A DNA stretch of 64,000 nt from Promerops cafer (GCA_013398275.1 VZSE01006608.1:1734441-1798440); one strand, 5' to 3'; positions 1 to 64,000 are shown, counted from the first letter of the stretch. Numbers and translations are program-made. Notes: generated by a model from the letters alone, not told the origin.

Positions 1-1
1 G

Positions 2-1054
2 CTCTCAAGTGGGGAAGTTCACGACATAGTCAGCCGGAAAGGAGGAGATGTGCAAACAGTCAACATCGACGCGAGGAAGGATGTGGCATCAGAGAAGGGC
101 ATCCCTGAGAACACAGACAGCGAAGAGCCAGTGGTGTGTCTGGACAAAAAGCCTGTCATCATCATTTTTGATGAACCAATGGATATTAGGTCAGCCTACA
201 AACGGCTTTCTACAATTTTTGAGGAATGTGATGAGGAATTGGAAAAAATGATGACAGATGAAAAGATAGAAGAAGAAGAGGAGGAAGAAGAAAATGAAGC
301 ACGTGAAGTCTCCAAGAGGCAGAAGGAACAGTCACCAGTAGCTAATGACAGAAAAGCAGCCACAGAGCATTCTGCAGCTCGTGGTCCCCAGGGGCCGTAC
401 CTATTTAACCTTCAGTCGGACTCTGCAGAAGGCAGACCTCCTGCAGGGGAGGAAAGCACAAAGACAAATTTTAACAAATACCGGCAGATCTATGGGCTAA
501 ACACAGAAGCAAACTCAGACTCTGCCGATCAGTTGGGAAACAGGCAGGATTCTAAGAAAAAATTTAAGTTTAAATTCCCTAAAAAGCAGCTGGCTGCTCT
601 GACGCAGGCGATACGGACAGGAACCAAGACTGGGAAGAAGACCTTGCAGGTTGTGGTCTATGAAGAAGAGGAGGAAGATGGGACCCTGAAGCAGCACAAG
701 GAAGCAAAGAGATTTGAAATCACTAGGTCTCAGTCTGAGGAGAGTGATAAAAGTCCTTCTGGGAAGCAAGAGGGACCCTCTGGAGCTGCAGTGTCCCTGT
801 CTAGGACTGATGAAATTCGACAGAGTACATACAGAACGCTAGACAGCCTTGAGCAGACTATAAAGCAGCTGGAAAACACCATCAGTGAAATGAGTCCAAA
901 ACCTGTCCCTGAAAACACATACACCTCTGAGGGAAGCACTGTCCCCTTCTCTGCCCAGATAGTACCAGAGACCCCATCCCGAGAGCATGTAGTGCTGGAT
1001 GAGAGCCTTGCTGGTGTAGAGCCCCCTGCATCACTCCCAGCCACTTCACGTAAG
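2..1054 (+). CDS. KIAA1217: KIAA1217 exon, partial at its 5' side
   Basis: The reading frame is open from base 2 (LSSGEVHDIVSRKGG...), so the exon starts before the window. It encodes the acidic run at about 262-300, the basic KKKFKFKFPKK block at about 552-587 and the coiled coil at about 806-895. The exon must end at 1054 (AAG then GTACCT at 1055), because only this donor joins in frame to the exon at 1511. A stronger-looking GTAAGG donor lies 5 bases upstream at 1050. If neither donor is used the frame stops at 1061-1063. Confidence 0.9.
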
Positions 1055-2881
1055 GTACCTTAGTCCAAGAAATCAAACCTCCAGCTGCTTTCTAAAATCT
1101 GCAATAATCACCATTAAACGAGATGGTCTTGTGATTTGTTTGCTTCCTTTCAGGTGGCTTGTTTGGGCTCCCCACGAGGTGTCTAACAGCTAATAGATCA
1201 TTGGTTTTGGGGGGTTTTTTTAATCTTTGCTGCTGATTGGTGATGGGCAAATGCAGGGGAGCTGGGTCGAATAATCCGCTGTGTGAAATGACAAGTGTCA
1301 CTGACATGAAATCCAGGCTGATCAGTAGCTGAGCAGTTTTCTCCATTTGATTCTGGAAATTAACACCTGCGGTGTGAAGCTCCTGAACTTTCCCTGCATG
1401 TAGTACTGTGGCTTTTTTTCGACGCATGGTGTGCAGTCCTCTCTTCAAGCACTCTCGCATTGACCACGCCTTCTTGTGTCCCCTCCCTGCCCCTCCACTC
1501 CTTTCTGCAGGGCTCCAGCGCTGCCTCCCAGACGAGCCGGATGCCAGTCCCCATGGCTTCAAAAACTAGACAAGGAAGCATGGAGAAATCAGGCAAACAG
1601 CACAAGCTGCAGGATCCACGCCAATACAGACAGGTAGTTTTACCCTAAACCCGGTGTTTGGATGGACATTTCATGTTGTTTGTTTATTTAAAAACTCCAG
1701 TAATTGACTGAGATTATACCAAATATCGGATGCCTGAGGTCTAACTGGACATCCTGGATCCTGGGGGCATGACAGTACTGATCTTTTCACCATGCTTGTG
1801 CATGCATGTCTGCAATAAAACACCTGCTGCTTTTTTTTGTTTGTTTGGGTTTTGGGTTGTTTGTTTGTTTATTGGGTTTGGTTGGAGGTTTTTTTGGTTT
1901 GGTTTTATTTTTCCTTTTTTCTTTTTTTTTTAAACTGTGGTATTCAGCTGTAATTTTAAGATGTCAACTACCTGTTTACTTTCCATTTGGTTAATGTGGT
2001 GGTTCTGTAGGAGAACTGGGAATGCTTCTGTTCAGAGTCTTTACAGGAAGCCCTGGACACTAACCTGTTGGTGTAGGTGGCAGTGGGTGCGCATTAACCT
2101 GCGGCGGGACGTCCGTGTCGCGTTAATAACGCACAGCATGGCCGACGTAGTGCCTGGTCTGTAACACGTAGGTCGCGCCTTCTCACAGCGCTCTCTTGGC
2201 TCCTTCTCTATGCACTCTCCGTTGGGCACTTTGGGTTTTCTACCAGGTCCAGTCCATGGCTGCAGGACTTAGCTCAGGCCTCGAACTGTTAGTTCTGATT
2301 CTCTGTAGGGCTGTTTTCCCAGGTCCTGTTGGTTTATCATGTTACTGGCTTTCTGACAAACTGTCTCCTGACATCTTTATTTGCAGGCTAATGGAAGTGC
2401 TAAGAAAGCTGGTGGGGACTATAAGGCTACTTCTCCTACCCTACCTGCTTCTAAGATCCCAGCCTTTTCTCCCACTTCTGGGAAAAGCAGCTCAGCACCT
2501 GCTTCTAGCGGTGACAGCTCTAACCCTCTTAATCCACCTACTAAAACCTCCATTCCTTCCTCCTCCCTTCTTGGTCCTCAGACAGGTCGCATAACTTACT
2601 CTACCTCCCTCATCCCCTCTGTCTCTAATGGTTCCTCCAAGTTTCAGAGCCCCACTTACCCAGGGAAAGGTCACCACCTCTCGTTCTCGCTGCAGACTCA
2701 GAACGGCCGACCACCCCCTCCTTCCTCCTCTACCTCCCCTCCCTCCTCTATCTCCCCCCCTTCCCTGAGCCAAGGTATGAAGAGCATCAGGACAATCCAC
2801 ACCCCTAGTTTCAACAGCTACAAGGCACAGAACGGGAATGCCAGCAAGTCCGCCCCATCCACGGTCAAGGAGCCATCCTAA
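2..2881 (+). CDS. KIAA1217: KIAA1217 (sickle tail homolog, SKT), 3' part of coding sequence, three exons
   Basis: The joined exons 2-1054, 1511-1633 and 2387-2881 code for the C-terminal ~555 residues of the sickle tail protein; the upstream part lies before the window. The family (KIAA1217/SKT, related to SRCIN1/p140Cap) consists of large cytoplasmic coiled-coil scaffold proteins; the mouse Skt gene-trap mutant has tail and intervertebral-disc defects. Seen here, in order: a conserved stretch around VVCLDKKPVIIIFDEPMDIR, an acidic run (EEEEEEEE), a basic block KKKFKFKFPKK, a conserved ALTQAIRTGTKTGKK segment, a short coiled coil (TYRTLDSLEQTIKQLENTI), then a Pro/Ser-rich tail containing KSIRTIHTP near the end. 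Recognition rests on remembered family sequence. Exon phases join only when the donor at 1055 is used. Its 3' end faces that of ARHGAP21. Confidence 0.93.
1055..1510 (+). other. KIAA1217: KIAA1217 intron (456 bp)
   Basis: GT-AG intron between the two exons above. It begins GTACCTTAG and ends in a polypyrimidine tract and CAG. I see no other feature in it. Confidence 0.85.
1511..1633 (+). CDS. KIAA1217: KIAA1217 penultimate coding exon
   Basis: A 123-nt exon (41 codons, phase 0 at both ends) reading GSSAASQTSRMPVPM... to LQDPRQYRQ. The acceptor is preceded by a pyrimidine-rich stretch (CTCCACTCCTTTCTGCAG) and the donor is CAG followed by GTAGTT. The QTSRMPVPM and KLQDPRQYRQ segments are strongly conserved in KIAA1217 as I remember it. 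Confidence 0.9.
1829..1931. repeat. T/G-rich low-complexity tract
   Basis: About 100 bases almost entirely of T and G, built from imperfect TTTG, GGTTT and GGGTTTT units and ending in long T runs. It is probably simple-sequence expansion. No protein or RNA role can be read from it. Confidence 0.75.
2087..2230. promoter_or_regulatory. CpG-dense intronic patch (candidate regulatory element)
   Basis: About 15 CpG dinucleotides in 145 bases, inside an otherwise CpG-poor intron. It includes the palindrome GGACGTCC at 2107-2114, which holds a GACGTC core as in CRE-type sites, and GCGTTA-A-TAACGC at 2120-2132, a perfect 6-bp inverted repeat around one base. A regulatory role is inferred from composition only. 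Confidence 0.35.
2387..2881 (+). CDS. KIAA1217: KIAA1217 last coding exon
   Basis: This exon starts after a TTTATTTGCAG acceptor and encodes 164 residues (ANGSAKKAGGDYKATSP... to ...STVKEPS) ending at the TAA at 2879-2881. The product is low-complexity Ser/Pro/Thr, consistent with a disordered tail. It contains the conserved SLIPSVSNGS, GKGHHLSFS and KSIRTIHTPS segments. A near-pure pyrimidine tract at about 2711-2766 codes for PPPPSSSTSPPSSISPPS. The 3' UTR follows in the same exon. Confidence 0.92.
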   Translation, partial: ANGSAKKAGGDYKATSPTLPASKIPAFSPTSGKSSSAPASSGDSSNPLNPPTKTSIPSSSLLGPQTGRITYSTSLIPSVSNGSSKFQSPTYPGKGHHLSFSLQTQNGRPPPPSSSTSPPSSISPPSLSQGMKSIRTIHTPSFNSYKAQNGNASKSAPSTVKEPS

Positions 2882-3549
2882 AGGCTAAGCACAGCACACC
2901 TGCCAGGTCACCAAGGCTTTTTGTTCAAAGAATCCGCAGCCAATATCTTAACCAGGGAATGTAACCATTTTGTTGTATTGCTGGAGGCTTAATACTAATC
3001 ACATGCTAAATACTGAATTACTACACTAGATTAGAGTGAAGCTTTTTGGAAAACAGTTGCTGTTGTAATGATAAAAGAGCATTTTCTTTCTATAGGCAGC
3101 ACCTCTTACAAGAAGTGTGAAGGTGTGTGAGTGAACTTGACTGCGTGTGCACAGTGGTGTACTGAGCATGGGGAATTGTATGGTTAAAACTTTACTAAGT
3201 TGTTTTGTATAAAGCTATTTTTCATTATGGGGTCTAGAAGTGAACAGAGATATACTAAAGTGTGATTATATTCAACTGTAAAACTAAAACTAAAATATTT
3301 TTCTTTTATTTTGGTGTTATTTAGCTTTGTTACAGATTTCTATTTTTGTCAACAAATGTCATGGTTCCTTTCGAGATCTTTTTGCCAAAACATTTTGATA
3401 CTATTGTAATGTACATTTGAAAGTAGTATGCTGGACAGTAAACCTCTGCACAAGAAACAGAACAAGACTGGTCTTATGTGTGTATGAGGCAACTCAACTT
3501 ATTGCACTGCCATTCAGATTATATTTAAGAATTTGCCAGACAAGGAAAA

Positions 3550-3555
3550 AATAAA
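3550..3555 (+). terminator. KIAA1217: Poly(A) signal AATAAA, proximal
   Basis: Canonical AATAAA followed by a T-rich stretch (TTGTTTTACACATATAG). It would give a 3' UTR of about 690 bases. Confidence 0.5.
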
Positions 3556-3741
3556 TTGTTTTACACATATAGATAGTTGCTGATTACTTTTTTTCTTAGC
3601 TAAATCCACCCTTTTTCCTTCAGTTTTATCTTACTGAGACCTGGTAGCCCATTAATGTATTGCATTGTGGATTTTAAAATGTACGCTTCAGTACTGTTCT
3701 GTATACTGGCAAACTTTTGTACATATCTATAAATATCTATA

Positions 3742-3751
3742 AATAAATAAA
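3742..3751 (+). terminator. KIAA1217: Overlapping poly(A) signals AATAAATAAA
   Basis: Two overlapping AATAAA hexamers, followed by GTATGTGGCTGGG, a GU-rich context that suits cleavage downstream. Confidence 0.55.
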
Positions 3752-3901
3752 TACTGTATGTGGCTGGGCACATAGAGTAGTTTTACCACACCAAAGTTAA
3801 TTTTTATGCATGCTTAAAAATATATATGGGGAAGGGTTGAAAAAGATGGATATCAGTTAAATAGGAGAAGAGCAAGAAACTTGCATAGCTAATGGTTTTG
3901 T

Positions 3902-3915
3902 AAATAAATTTATTT
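3902..3915. terminator. Palindromic poly(A) signal on both strands
   Basis: AAATAAATTTATTT is a perfect 14-bp palindrome, so AATAAA is present on the + strand (3903-3908) and on the - strand (3909-3914). On the + strand it is a candidate KIAA1217 signal, followed by TTTGTATAAC. Confidence 0.5.
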
Positions 3916-3969
3916 GTATAACACCATAATGTAATATACAGAACTATGATAAGCAAAGATCTTTACAAA

Positions 3970-3975
3970 AATAAA
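3970..3975 (+). terminator. KIAA1217: Poly(A) signal AATAAA, distal
   Basis: Canonical AATAAA followed within 40 bases by TTTGTACTTTGTC, a T/G-rich downstream element. It is the last good signal for KIAA1217 before the intergenic region. Confidence 0.55.
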
Positions 3976-3990
3976 GGGCTGCATGCTTAT

Positions 3991-6900
3991 ATATTTGTAC
4001 TTTGTCACTAGTAACTTTTCGGATGGTCTCAATTGGCTGTTCAGCTGTTGGCATGAGGGTGTTAAGCTATCGGGAGAAAACCTGACTTGATTTTCTCCAA
4101 ATTAAGGCCATACATAGTTATTAATTTCAAGATGGGGTCTTTCAAATCACTGTTGGTAGAAGCTTATTGCTGGAACTCCAAGTTAGAAAACCAGCAAGCA
4201 AAGAAAAACCTTTGCGTGCTTGAATGAGGTATCATCCCTTCCACCTTGAGGTATTCCTTGTTTTATTTCCCCTTGTGAAAGGGGACGTTTCCTAGAAGCA
4301 TCATTCCAAGGCGGTGCCCTGGGACGTGCAGCTGGAGAATAAACACTGCGCCATCCCTCAGGAGCACAGCACACACCCGGCCTCCGGCGGGGGCAGGCCG
4401 GTGCCATCCCCTCGGCTGGCGCGGCAGCAAAGGCGCCTGCGGAGCGCAGGAGCTTCGGCGCCGGGCTGAGCCGAGCCAGGATGGGCTGGGGCGCCCAAGC
4501 CAAAGCAAAGCTTGGGGCACGGTCAGAGCGCCCACAGGGACCCTCCGGCGTGGAGCCACCTCCCTTCCAGCCAGGGCGGAACAGCGGGGACGGCTGGCTC
4601 CAGCGCCTGCTCGGTTCTCTGCTTTCTTGTGCACGGAGTACGGGATTCCCTGGCTGCAAAGGGAACCGGCCTGATCCGGTGCTGTGCACCAGCTGCCCGT
4701 GCAACCGACAGCGCACACGGAGCACCGGCTCCGGGCACCCTCTCCCCCTCACACGGCAAAATGTAACCTCACGCTAAATGATGGATGTAGCCGGATTTGT
4801 TCTAGGCTGTTTGTCTGACACCTCCCAAGGATCGGACACTTACTGAAAAACTGTGACTTACTAATAACTGAAGGTCTGCTATGGCACCTGAGGTGTCCCC
4901 CATGGGCCACGGCACTGGCAGGAAGGGTTCCCCGTTGCTCTGGCACTGCTGCCACAGCTGCTTGGCAGAGCCTCTGCAGGTGAGGGGCTACAGCAGCACG
5001 TTCTCTGTATCTGGCTGAATTGAGACACGGACAATGGTTGTAATAATTAACCAACGACCCTGCACAGTCACTGGTGTGCATGGGCAGCGGGCAGTGCTGT
5101 GCTCATGGCTTGTGGTGGTGAGTGTGAAAATTGCCATCAGGCAGTGAACACAACACACACCTGAGGCCTCAGCTACATTGTGACCTGCACTTTTGGAGCA
5201 CCTGCTCAGGGCTGGGGTGCAGCACCCGCCAGGAAACAAAAACAGGCTCAGCCAGCTCATAACCCACTGCACAGGCAGCACTGTCACAAGTCAGGCAATG
5301 CTTATTCCCTTTCCATCATGCTTGTCCAGCAATGAAGTTACCAGGCTTTCACAGACACAGGCAGGGAAGAGCTGTACACATTGTCTCTCAGGAAAACCAT
5401 CAAGTCTGAAAATAAATTCCTTGGACACAGAAGAAACCAGAACTGGACGCTAGTGAAAAAGACAGGTTTCCCACTGCACACCGGTTATGAAGAGCAGTTT
5501 TGGTGGAGGTGGCTGCCACTGAAGTTTAGGTCAAGCCATGGGACAGGTACCACTGCAACAGCAGCCCCCAGCCCCACTGCTCTGAAATCCAGCAGTGAAG
5601 CAGCTGCTCACTGAAGGAGCTGGAATGTCAGCAGGACCCTCCTGCTGCCTGCTGTAGTCAGAGCCAGCCAAAGACTTCATAGCATCATCTAAAGACTAAC
5701 CATCATCTCTGTGTCAGCCATTTCCTCCTACAGGGAGGGACTGCAGCAAAACCACACAAAGGGACACAGCACCGAGCCCCTGCGCTGGGCAGGACACAGG
5801 ACGTGGGAAGGCAGAGCCAAGAGGGTGCATATAGCAGGAAAAGGGAGGGATGTGCAGGACATATGATGTGTACAGGGCCAAAATCCATCTGATCCCCACT
5901 GAAAGGCAGCCCTTCCTGCAGGCTTAAAAACTCATGGATTCAATAGCAGATGGTTAAGGCAGATTTTTTACAGTGTCCTGACTGGGAGCCACAGGTCCAC
6001 GCACCACTTCAGGGTGCACTGCAGCCCAGCTTTAAGCCATTCCCCCTCTAGGACACACATCAGCCCACACCTCTTTCCAAAGGCTGGCACAATTAATTGG
6101 TTAATTACTATCTAAATGTGAATGGTGTTATGACCTGGCTTTGGGAACAAAAACACAGCTTTTTATAGTAAATGAGGCCACATTTCAAACTCTTTCATCC
6201 TGCCTGAACAAAGTGGAGTGGCTCTCAGAGGCTGCACAGGAACCTGAGGCCCTTAATGTGCAGCTTGGCAAAGAATTTTCCTTCAGCTCTGCAGCAGCAC
6301 AAAAGAAGTTATGAAACTGTTTGGACTGTGGCCATGTCTTAATTCCACATCAACAGTGCTGTGGGCAATACTAATGGTGACTGTAACAAGCCCTTTAAAA
6401 TCTTAAAAAGCAGTCACACAACACCTTCCAGCTACCACACTCTAGAAAAGGCACTTCAGGCTAAACCACTGACCACCACTGAAGCAGGAACTGCTGTTAC
6501 AGACCATTTAAAATATCCAAACACTACCACTGCTACCAACACATTTATTATTTCTCCATCAGATCTCAGCTTATCCTGTCCCTAACACCTTCCAGCTTCA
6601 CAGCTCCAAACACACCACAGTCTTCAGACCAGAAGTACTTTCCAAGCCTGTCTGAATCCTTCTAATGAAATACAGAAACAAAAAATGGACACGAATAGCA
6701 ATGTTTAGAAATTCTGTTTAAACATAAAAACACATCCTTTTTTGCTCCATGACCAAACACTGGCACAGCTTGCCCAGGGAAGTTATGGAGCTTTCAACTG
6801 TGGAAATACTCAAAACTCAGCCATAGCCCCAGCCCAGAGCCATCTGCCCGGGCTGCACGTGGCTGAGCTGGGGGTGGGCTCAGTGATCCCTGCCCACTTC

Positions 6901-8789
6901 ACCTGTGGAGCTGCCCATCCCACTGAATCCAACTTCCAGAGGGAACACTGACAGTATCCACCTCAAGACAGTCTACTGAATGCATGCACTTCCCCTCTTG
7001 AGTCAATCAATCAGACTGTCACCCTTCTCTCCCACAGGAGTGGGAAAAAGAGCAAGGAAAAAAAAAATTCCCAACACAGTAAAAAAGCACTAGAGATAAG
7101 GGTCTGAGGTAGCTGCTGTTACGATCAGGGCATAACAATGACTCCTAAAAATGTCTATTTTCTCAGCTGCCACACCGGCTGAAATTTAAGGTGACCCAAA
7201 TCTTGGCAGTCTTCAAGAAGCAGAAAAAACATCAGCATTTTTCCAGCCTCAGATATGCAGTCACTCATTACTTTCTTCAGGGGGAGCTCAGTAACCTCCT
7301 CTCCCTGATGCCCCCTGGCAGATGCTCCCTGCATCTCTCCCCCAAGTCATGGGTTTCCCCCACATGTTCCATGCTACCACTGCAGCACCAGAGAATACCA
7401 TGGAGGCTGATAAAGTTAAATAAATTTGTACCAGCAGCACTGTCAGCCAATGTAAGTCAAGTATTGCAAGTTTGTTTTTTAAGTTCCTAATTTTTCAGAA
7501 GATCTTGTGTTCTTCTTCATTTAATACAGTTACAGTTCTATGTTCTCAAAGACAAAAGTTGACAGCCACATGTCTGGATTCAGGAGTAAAATTATCAGTT
7601 ATCTATAAACATGACAAAATGGAAATGAACCCATCAAAATGGCTGTCAGAGAAAGGTGCAGACTCCCAGGCTCCCCTGTGCACCTCCCTAAGTACACTCC
7701 TTCACTCTGTGACTTCCTGTGGATGCTCAGCACACACTGACTGAGCTTCTGAGACTAATGATGGGACAAAATACAGCTCCAGTAAAAGACAATGGGTACT
7801 CACTGACACATTAGAGGCGTCACAGCACTGTATTCTGAAAGCCCAGAAAGATGTTCAAGTACACTTCACTGTTATGACTGAAGCTAAAACTCAGTTAGTC
7901 TGCCCTTCACAAAACACACCTGTTCTTCCCAACACCACACACAGGAACACTGCTAACGCACCCACCTCCCGTCTGCTCCGGGAGGAAAAGACATTTTAGT
8001 TCACCTGGAGACCACAAGAACATGGCTCATTTTTATGGGACCTGGTATTAGATACACCCAATTATGTGCTGAGAACTTTCACAGAGGTCAGCTTTTGTAT
8101 CTGGGACTTTTCTTCACAGCCAGTTTTTATAATGATTTCTTAGAAGGATCAAAACCTCAGCAGATCAAAGCACAGGACTGTTACAGTCACTCGGGAAAGA
8201 ATGAGGTCTGCCTAAAAGCACATCAGCCAACACATCCCAGTACCACAACTCCTTCTCCTCACAGTAACTGGACACACTGATAGAGGTTTAATCCTCTGCC
8301 AAGCAAGAAACAGTGTAAGACACAGGGACACTCAAAGTGATGAACAGCTGCTTTGTTTTCAAGTAGGTATGCAAGAACATACAATTAAAAAATATAACTG
8401 ACAGAGTTCATACACAGGTAAGTTTTTAGGGTAGAAAGACATTTTTTTCGTTAAAATTATAAAAAGTCCAAGACCCAAACTACAGTATTGTTCTGACTGG
8501 CATATACTGATGTTCATTCTGACTTTATAAAACCTGCACATTAAAAATAAACCCACTTGGTACATACCTGAGAATCAAATTATGTCTCAAGATGAAAATA
8601 TTCAACCAACTGCATCTCTCTCACCTGCTGACCTGCACAGTGTGGTCCCACAAACAAAAGATTAATGAGGGAGAGGTATCCTTCATCCAGGAGGAACTGC
8701 AGGTTTGGTGATCCCAAGAGAAGATGCTGACTGCAACTTATAAATGTGACATTTCAGAACCGTTCATCAGAAAGAATTCAAGTCACACA
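3991..8789. other. Intergenic region between the 3' ends of KIAA1217 and ARHGAP21
   Basis: About 4.8 kb between two convergent genes. Apart from the CpG-rich island at 4270-4790 I see no recognisable coding exon, RNA gene or interspersed repeat. Open frames here are short or follow from the high GC content of the island. The rest is moderate to low GC with A- and T-rich runs. Confidence 0.7.
4270..4790. promoter_or_regulatory. Orphan CpG island
   Basis: A GC-rich block with roughly 40 CpG dinucleotides in 500 bases (counted by eye), flanked on both sides by CpG-poor sequence. It lies just beyond the KIAA1217 poly(A) sites, not at any known 5' end. Such islands often mark promoters of unannotated transcripts or enhancers. 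Long open frames through it on both strands reflect scarce stop codons in GC-rich DNA and match no family I know. Confidence 0.5.
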
Positions 8790-8807
8790 AAGAGTCACCA
8801 AAACAAT

Positions 8808-8813
8808 TTTATT
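8808..8813 (-). terminator. ARHGAP21: ARHGAP21 poly(A) signal AATAAA
   Basis: TTTATT on the + strand reads AATAAA on the - strand. It is followed on the - strand by ATTGTTTTGGTGACTCTTTG, a T/G-rich downstream element. I see no better signal nearer the stop codon. Confidence 0.65.
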
Positions 8814-9546
8814 TCCAGTGTTTAAGTGGGTATGCACACAGGCATGATACAGGTTTGGATTCATCAGGTCTTCATGCAGAATTATATTCTCGATAAAAGA
8901 AACCAGTTCCATCCAGTATCCACTATCTACACGCCTATGTTACAACATTTATATCAAATCTGGTATCTGAAGAAAAGATACACATGTAATATGTACAGTT
9001 AAGTTACTTATTTTACAGAAAGATTAGAAATTCAAGTCACATAAAACTCAAAATCTGTATTAAAATTGGAAATATAAAACTCCAATATTTACTGGAATGC
9101 CTAAGGAATGGAAGCTCTGTAGCCACCTGTGTTAACATTTGTAAAATGTAATGAAACTCATTAACAGTAAAATGCATTCATTTGTTTGTAATAAGTTTCT
9201 CTAATTTAGCAATATGGCACCCTAATAAACCAAATGAATTTATAATGAGGCACTTGTTAGTGACTAAACCAAAAGAACAATTTTCCTGCATACTAATGCC
9301 AGACCAACTCTCAGTCAGAAAACCATGTATACACTACACAGCATGTTGCATCAGATGCTTTGTTCAACATTTGTATGCAGCCATCAAATATACTTTTTCT
9401 TAAAATATATATATATACTTTAACTTTAGTGTTCTTCTGGCTGTGGTAATGCACTGTGAAGACGTTCCACAGAGCACATTGATGAAACCAGCCCAAATGA
9501 AGGCTGCATAACAACAACAGTACAGGAAAAAAATATTTATATATGT

Positions 9547-9569
9547 ACACACACACACACACACACACA
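9547..9569. repeat. (CA)n microsatellite in ARHGAP21 3' UTR
   Basis: An uninterrupted AC repeat of about 11 units on the + strand, read as (GU)n in the ARHGAP21 message. UG repeats are known binding sites for TDP-43 and CELF-type RNA-binding proteins; binding here is an inference. Confidence 0.9.
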
Positions 9570-9638
9570 TACACGCAGAGTTACTGGGAAGTGTAACGGT
9601 AAGTTAATGAATTGCTGCAGTGGACATATCTCCCCATT

Positions 9639-64000
<54,362 letters not shown>

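Larger units (their letters stand above)
1634..2386 (+). other. KIAA1217: KIAA1217 last intron (753 bp) with T/G-rich tract and CpG patch
   Basis: GT-AG intron. It contains a T/G-rich low-complexity run at about 1829-1931 (repeated TTTG and GGGTTT units) and a CpG-dense patch at about 2087-2230, in sharp contrast to the surrounding sequence. Neither codes for anything that I recognise. Confidence 0.85.
2882..3990 (+). other. KIAA1217: KIAA1217 3' UTR
   Basis: Non-coding sequence after the stop, AT-rich, with several polyadenylation signals. The distal boundary is placed just after the last AATAAA at 3970-3975. Multiple signals suggest UTRs of several lengths. Confidence 0.75.
8790..9638 (-). 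other. ARHGAP21: ARHGAP21 3' UTR
   Basis: About 850 bases from the TGA at 9639-9641 down to the region after the AATAAA at 8808-8813 (- strand). On the mRNA strand it contains a (UG)n tract (9547-9569) and a (TA)n run near 9405-9415. The end is inferred from the poly(A) signal and a GU-rich stretch (TTTGTGTGAC) just downstream. Confidence 0.7.

Noticed and set aside
515..1076. Antisense open frames over the KIAA1217 exon
   Set aside because: Shadows of the coding strand, which carries the recognised conserved protein.
1255..1285. tRNA B-box-like GGGTCGAATAATCC
   Set aside because: No A box at the right distance and no cloverleaf could be drawn.
2492..2800. Gly/Arg-rich - strand frame
   Set aside because: Antisense reading of the Pro/Ser pyrimidine tract in the KIAA1217 exon.
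4183..4752. 189-codon - strand frame and overlapping frames in the GC-rich intergenic block
   Set aside because: All frames on both strands are open here because stop codons are rare in GC-rich DNA; composition is Pro/Ala/Arg/Gly-rich with no motif, splice context or homology that I recognise.

Overview
This is a vertebrate nuclear genome window, most likely from a bird. The genes are split into small GT-AG exons with long AT-rich introns. The only interspersed repeats I recognise are decayed CR1 LINE pieces, the dominant retroelement of birds (also present in turtles and crocodilians), and repeat density is low. Nothing bacterial, phage-like or CRISPR-like is present.

Two convergent genes fill the window. 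On the + strand, positions 1-~3990 hold the 3' end of KIAA1217 (sickle tail protein homolog, SKT): three coding exons, a stop at 2879-2881, and a 3' UTR with several AATAAA signals. On the - strand, ~8790-56979 holds most of ARHGAP21, a large PDZ-PH-RhoGAP protein that acts on Cdc42/RhoA at Golgi and junctional membranes. I could place 22 coding exons. Their phases join without a conflict into 5,714 coding bases: 1,903 residues plus a stop, with two bases of a split codon at the 5' edge. The first PDZ strand and the N-terminus are not in the window. The same gene order and convergent orientation are what I remember from human chromosome 10p12.

Layout: 1-2881 KIAA1217 coding exons; 2882-~3990 its 3' UTR; ~3990-8790 intergenic, with a clear CpG-rich island at ~4270-4790; 8790-9638 ARHGAP21 3' UTR with a (CA/TG)n tract; 9639-11372 long C-terminal exon; 12771-18534 small exons including the RhoGAP domain (15.2-18.5 kb); 20067-23638 linker and PH exons; 23639-37219 a 13.6-kb intron holding most of the CR1 fragments; 37220-39170 a 1.95-kb exon coding a Ser/Pro-rich disordered region; 40675-40704 a 30-nt microexon; 48584-56979 three PDZ exons; 56980-64000 the start of a further intron with no exon found.

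I did not find an undescribed gene system. The items most worth checking are: two overlapping splice donors in KIAA1217, one of which would give a premature stop; an orphan CpG island between the two gene ends; an in-frame ARHGAP21 microexon with a UGC motif before its acceptor; a perfect DR5 AGGTCA repeat; and a twin hairpin whose two copies keep their stems by paired changes.
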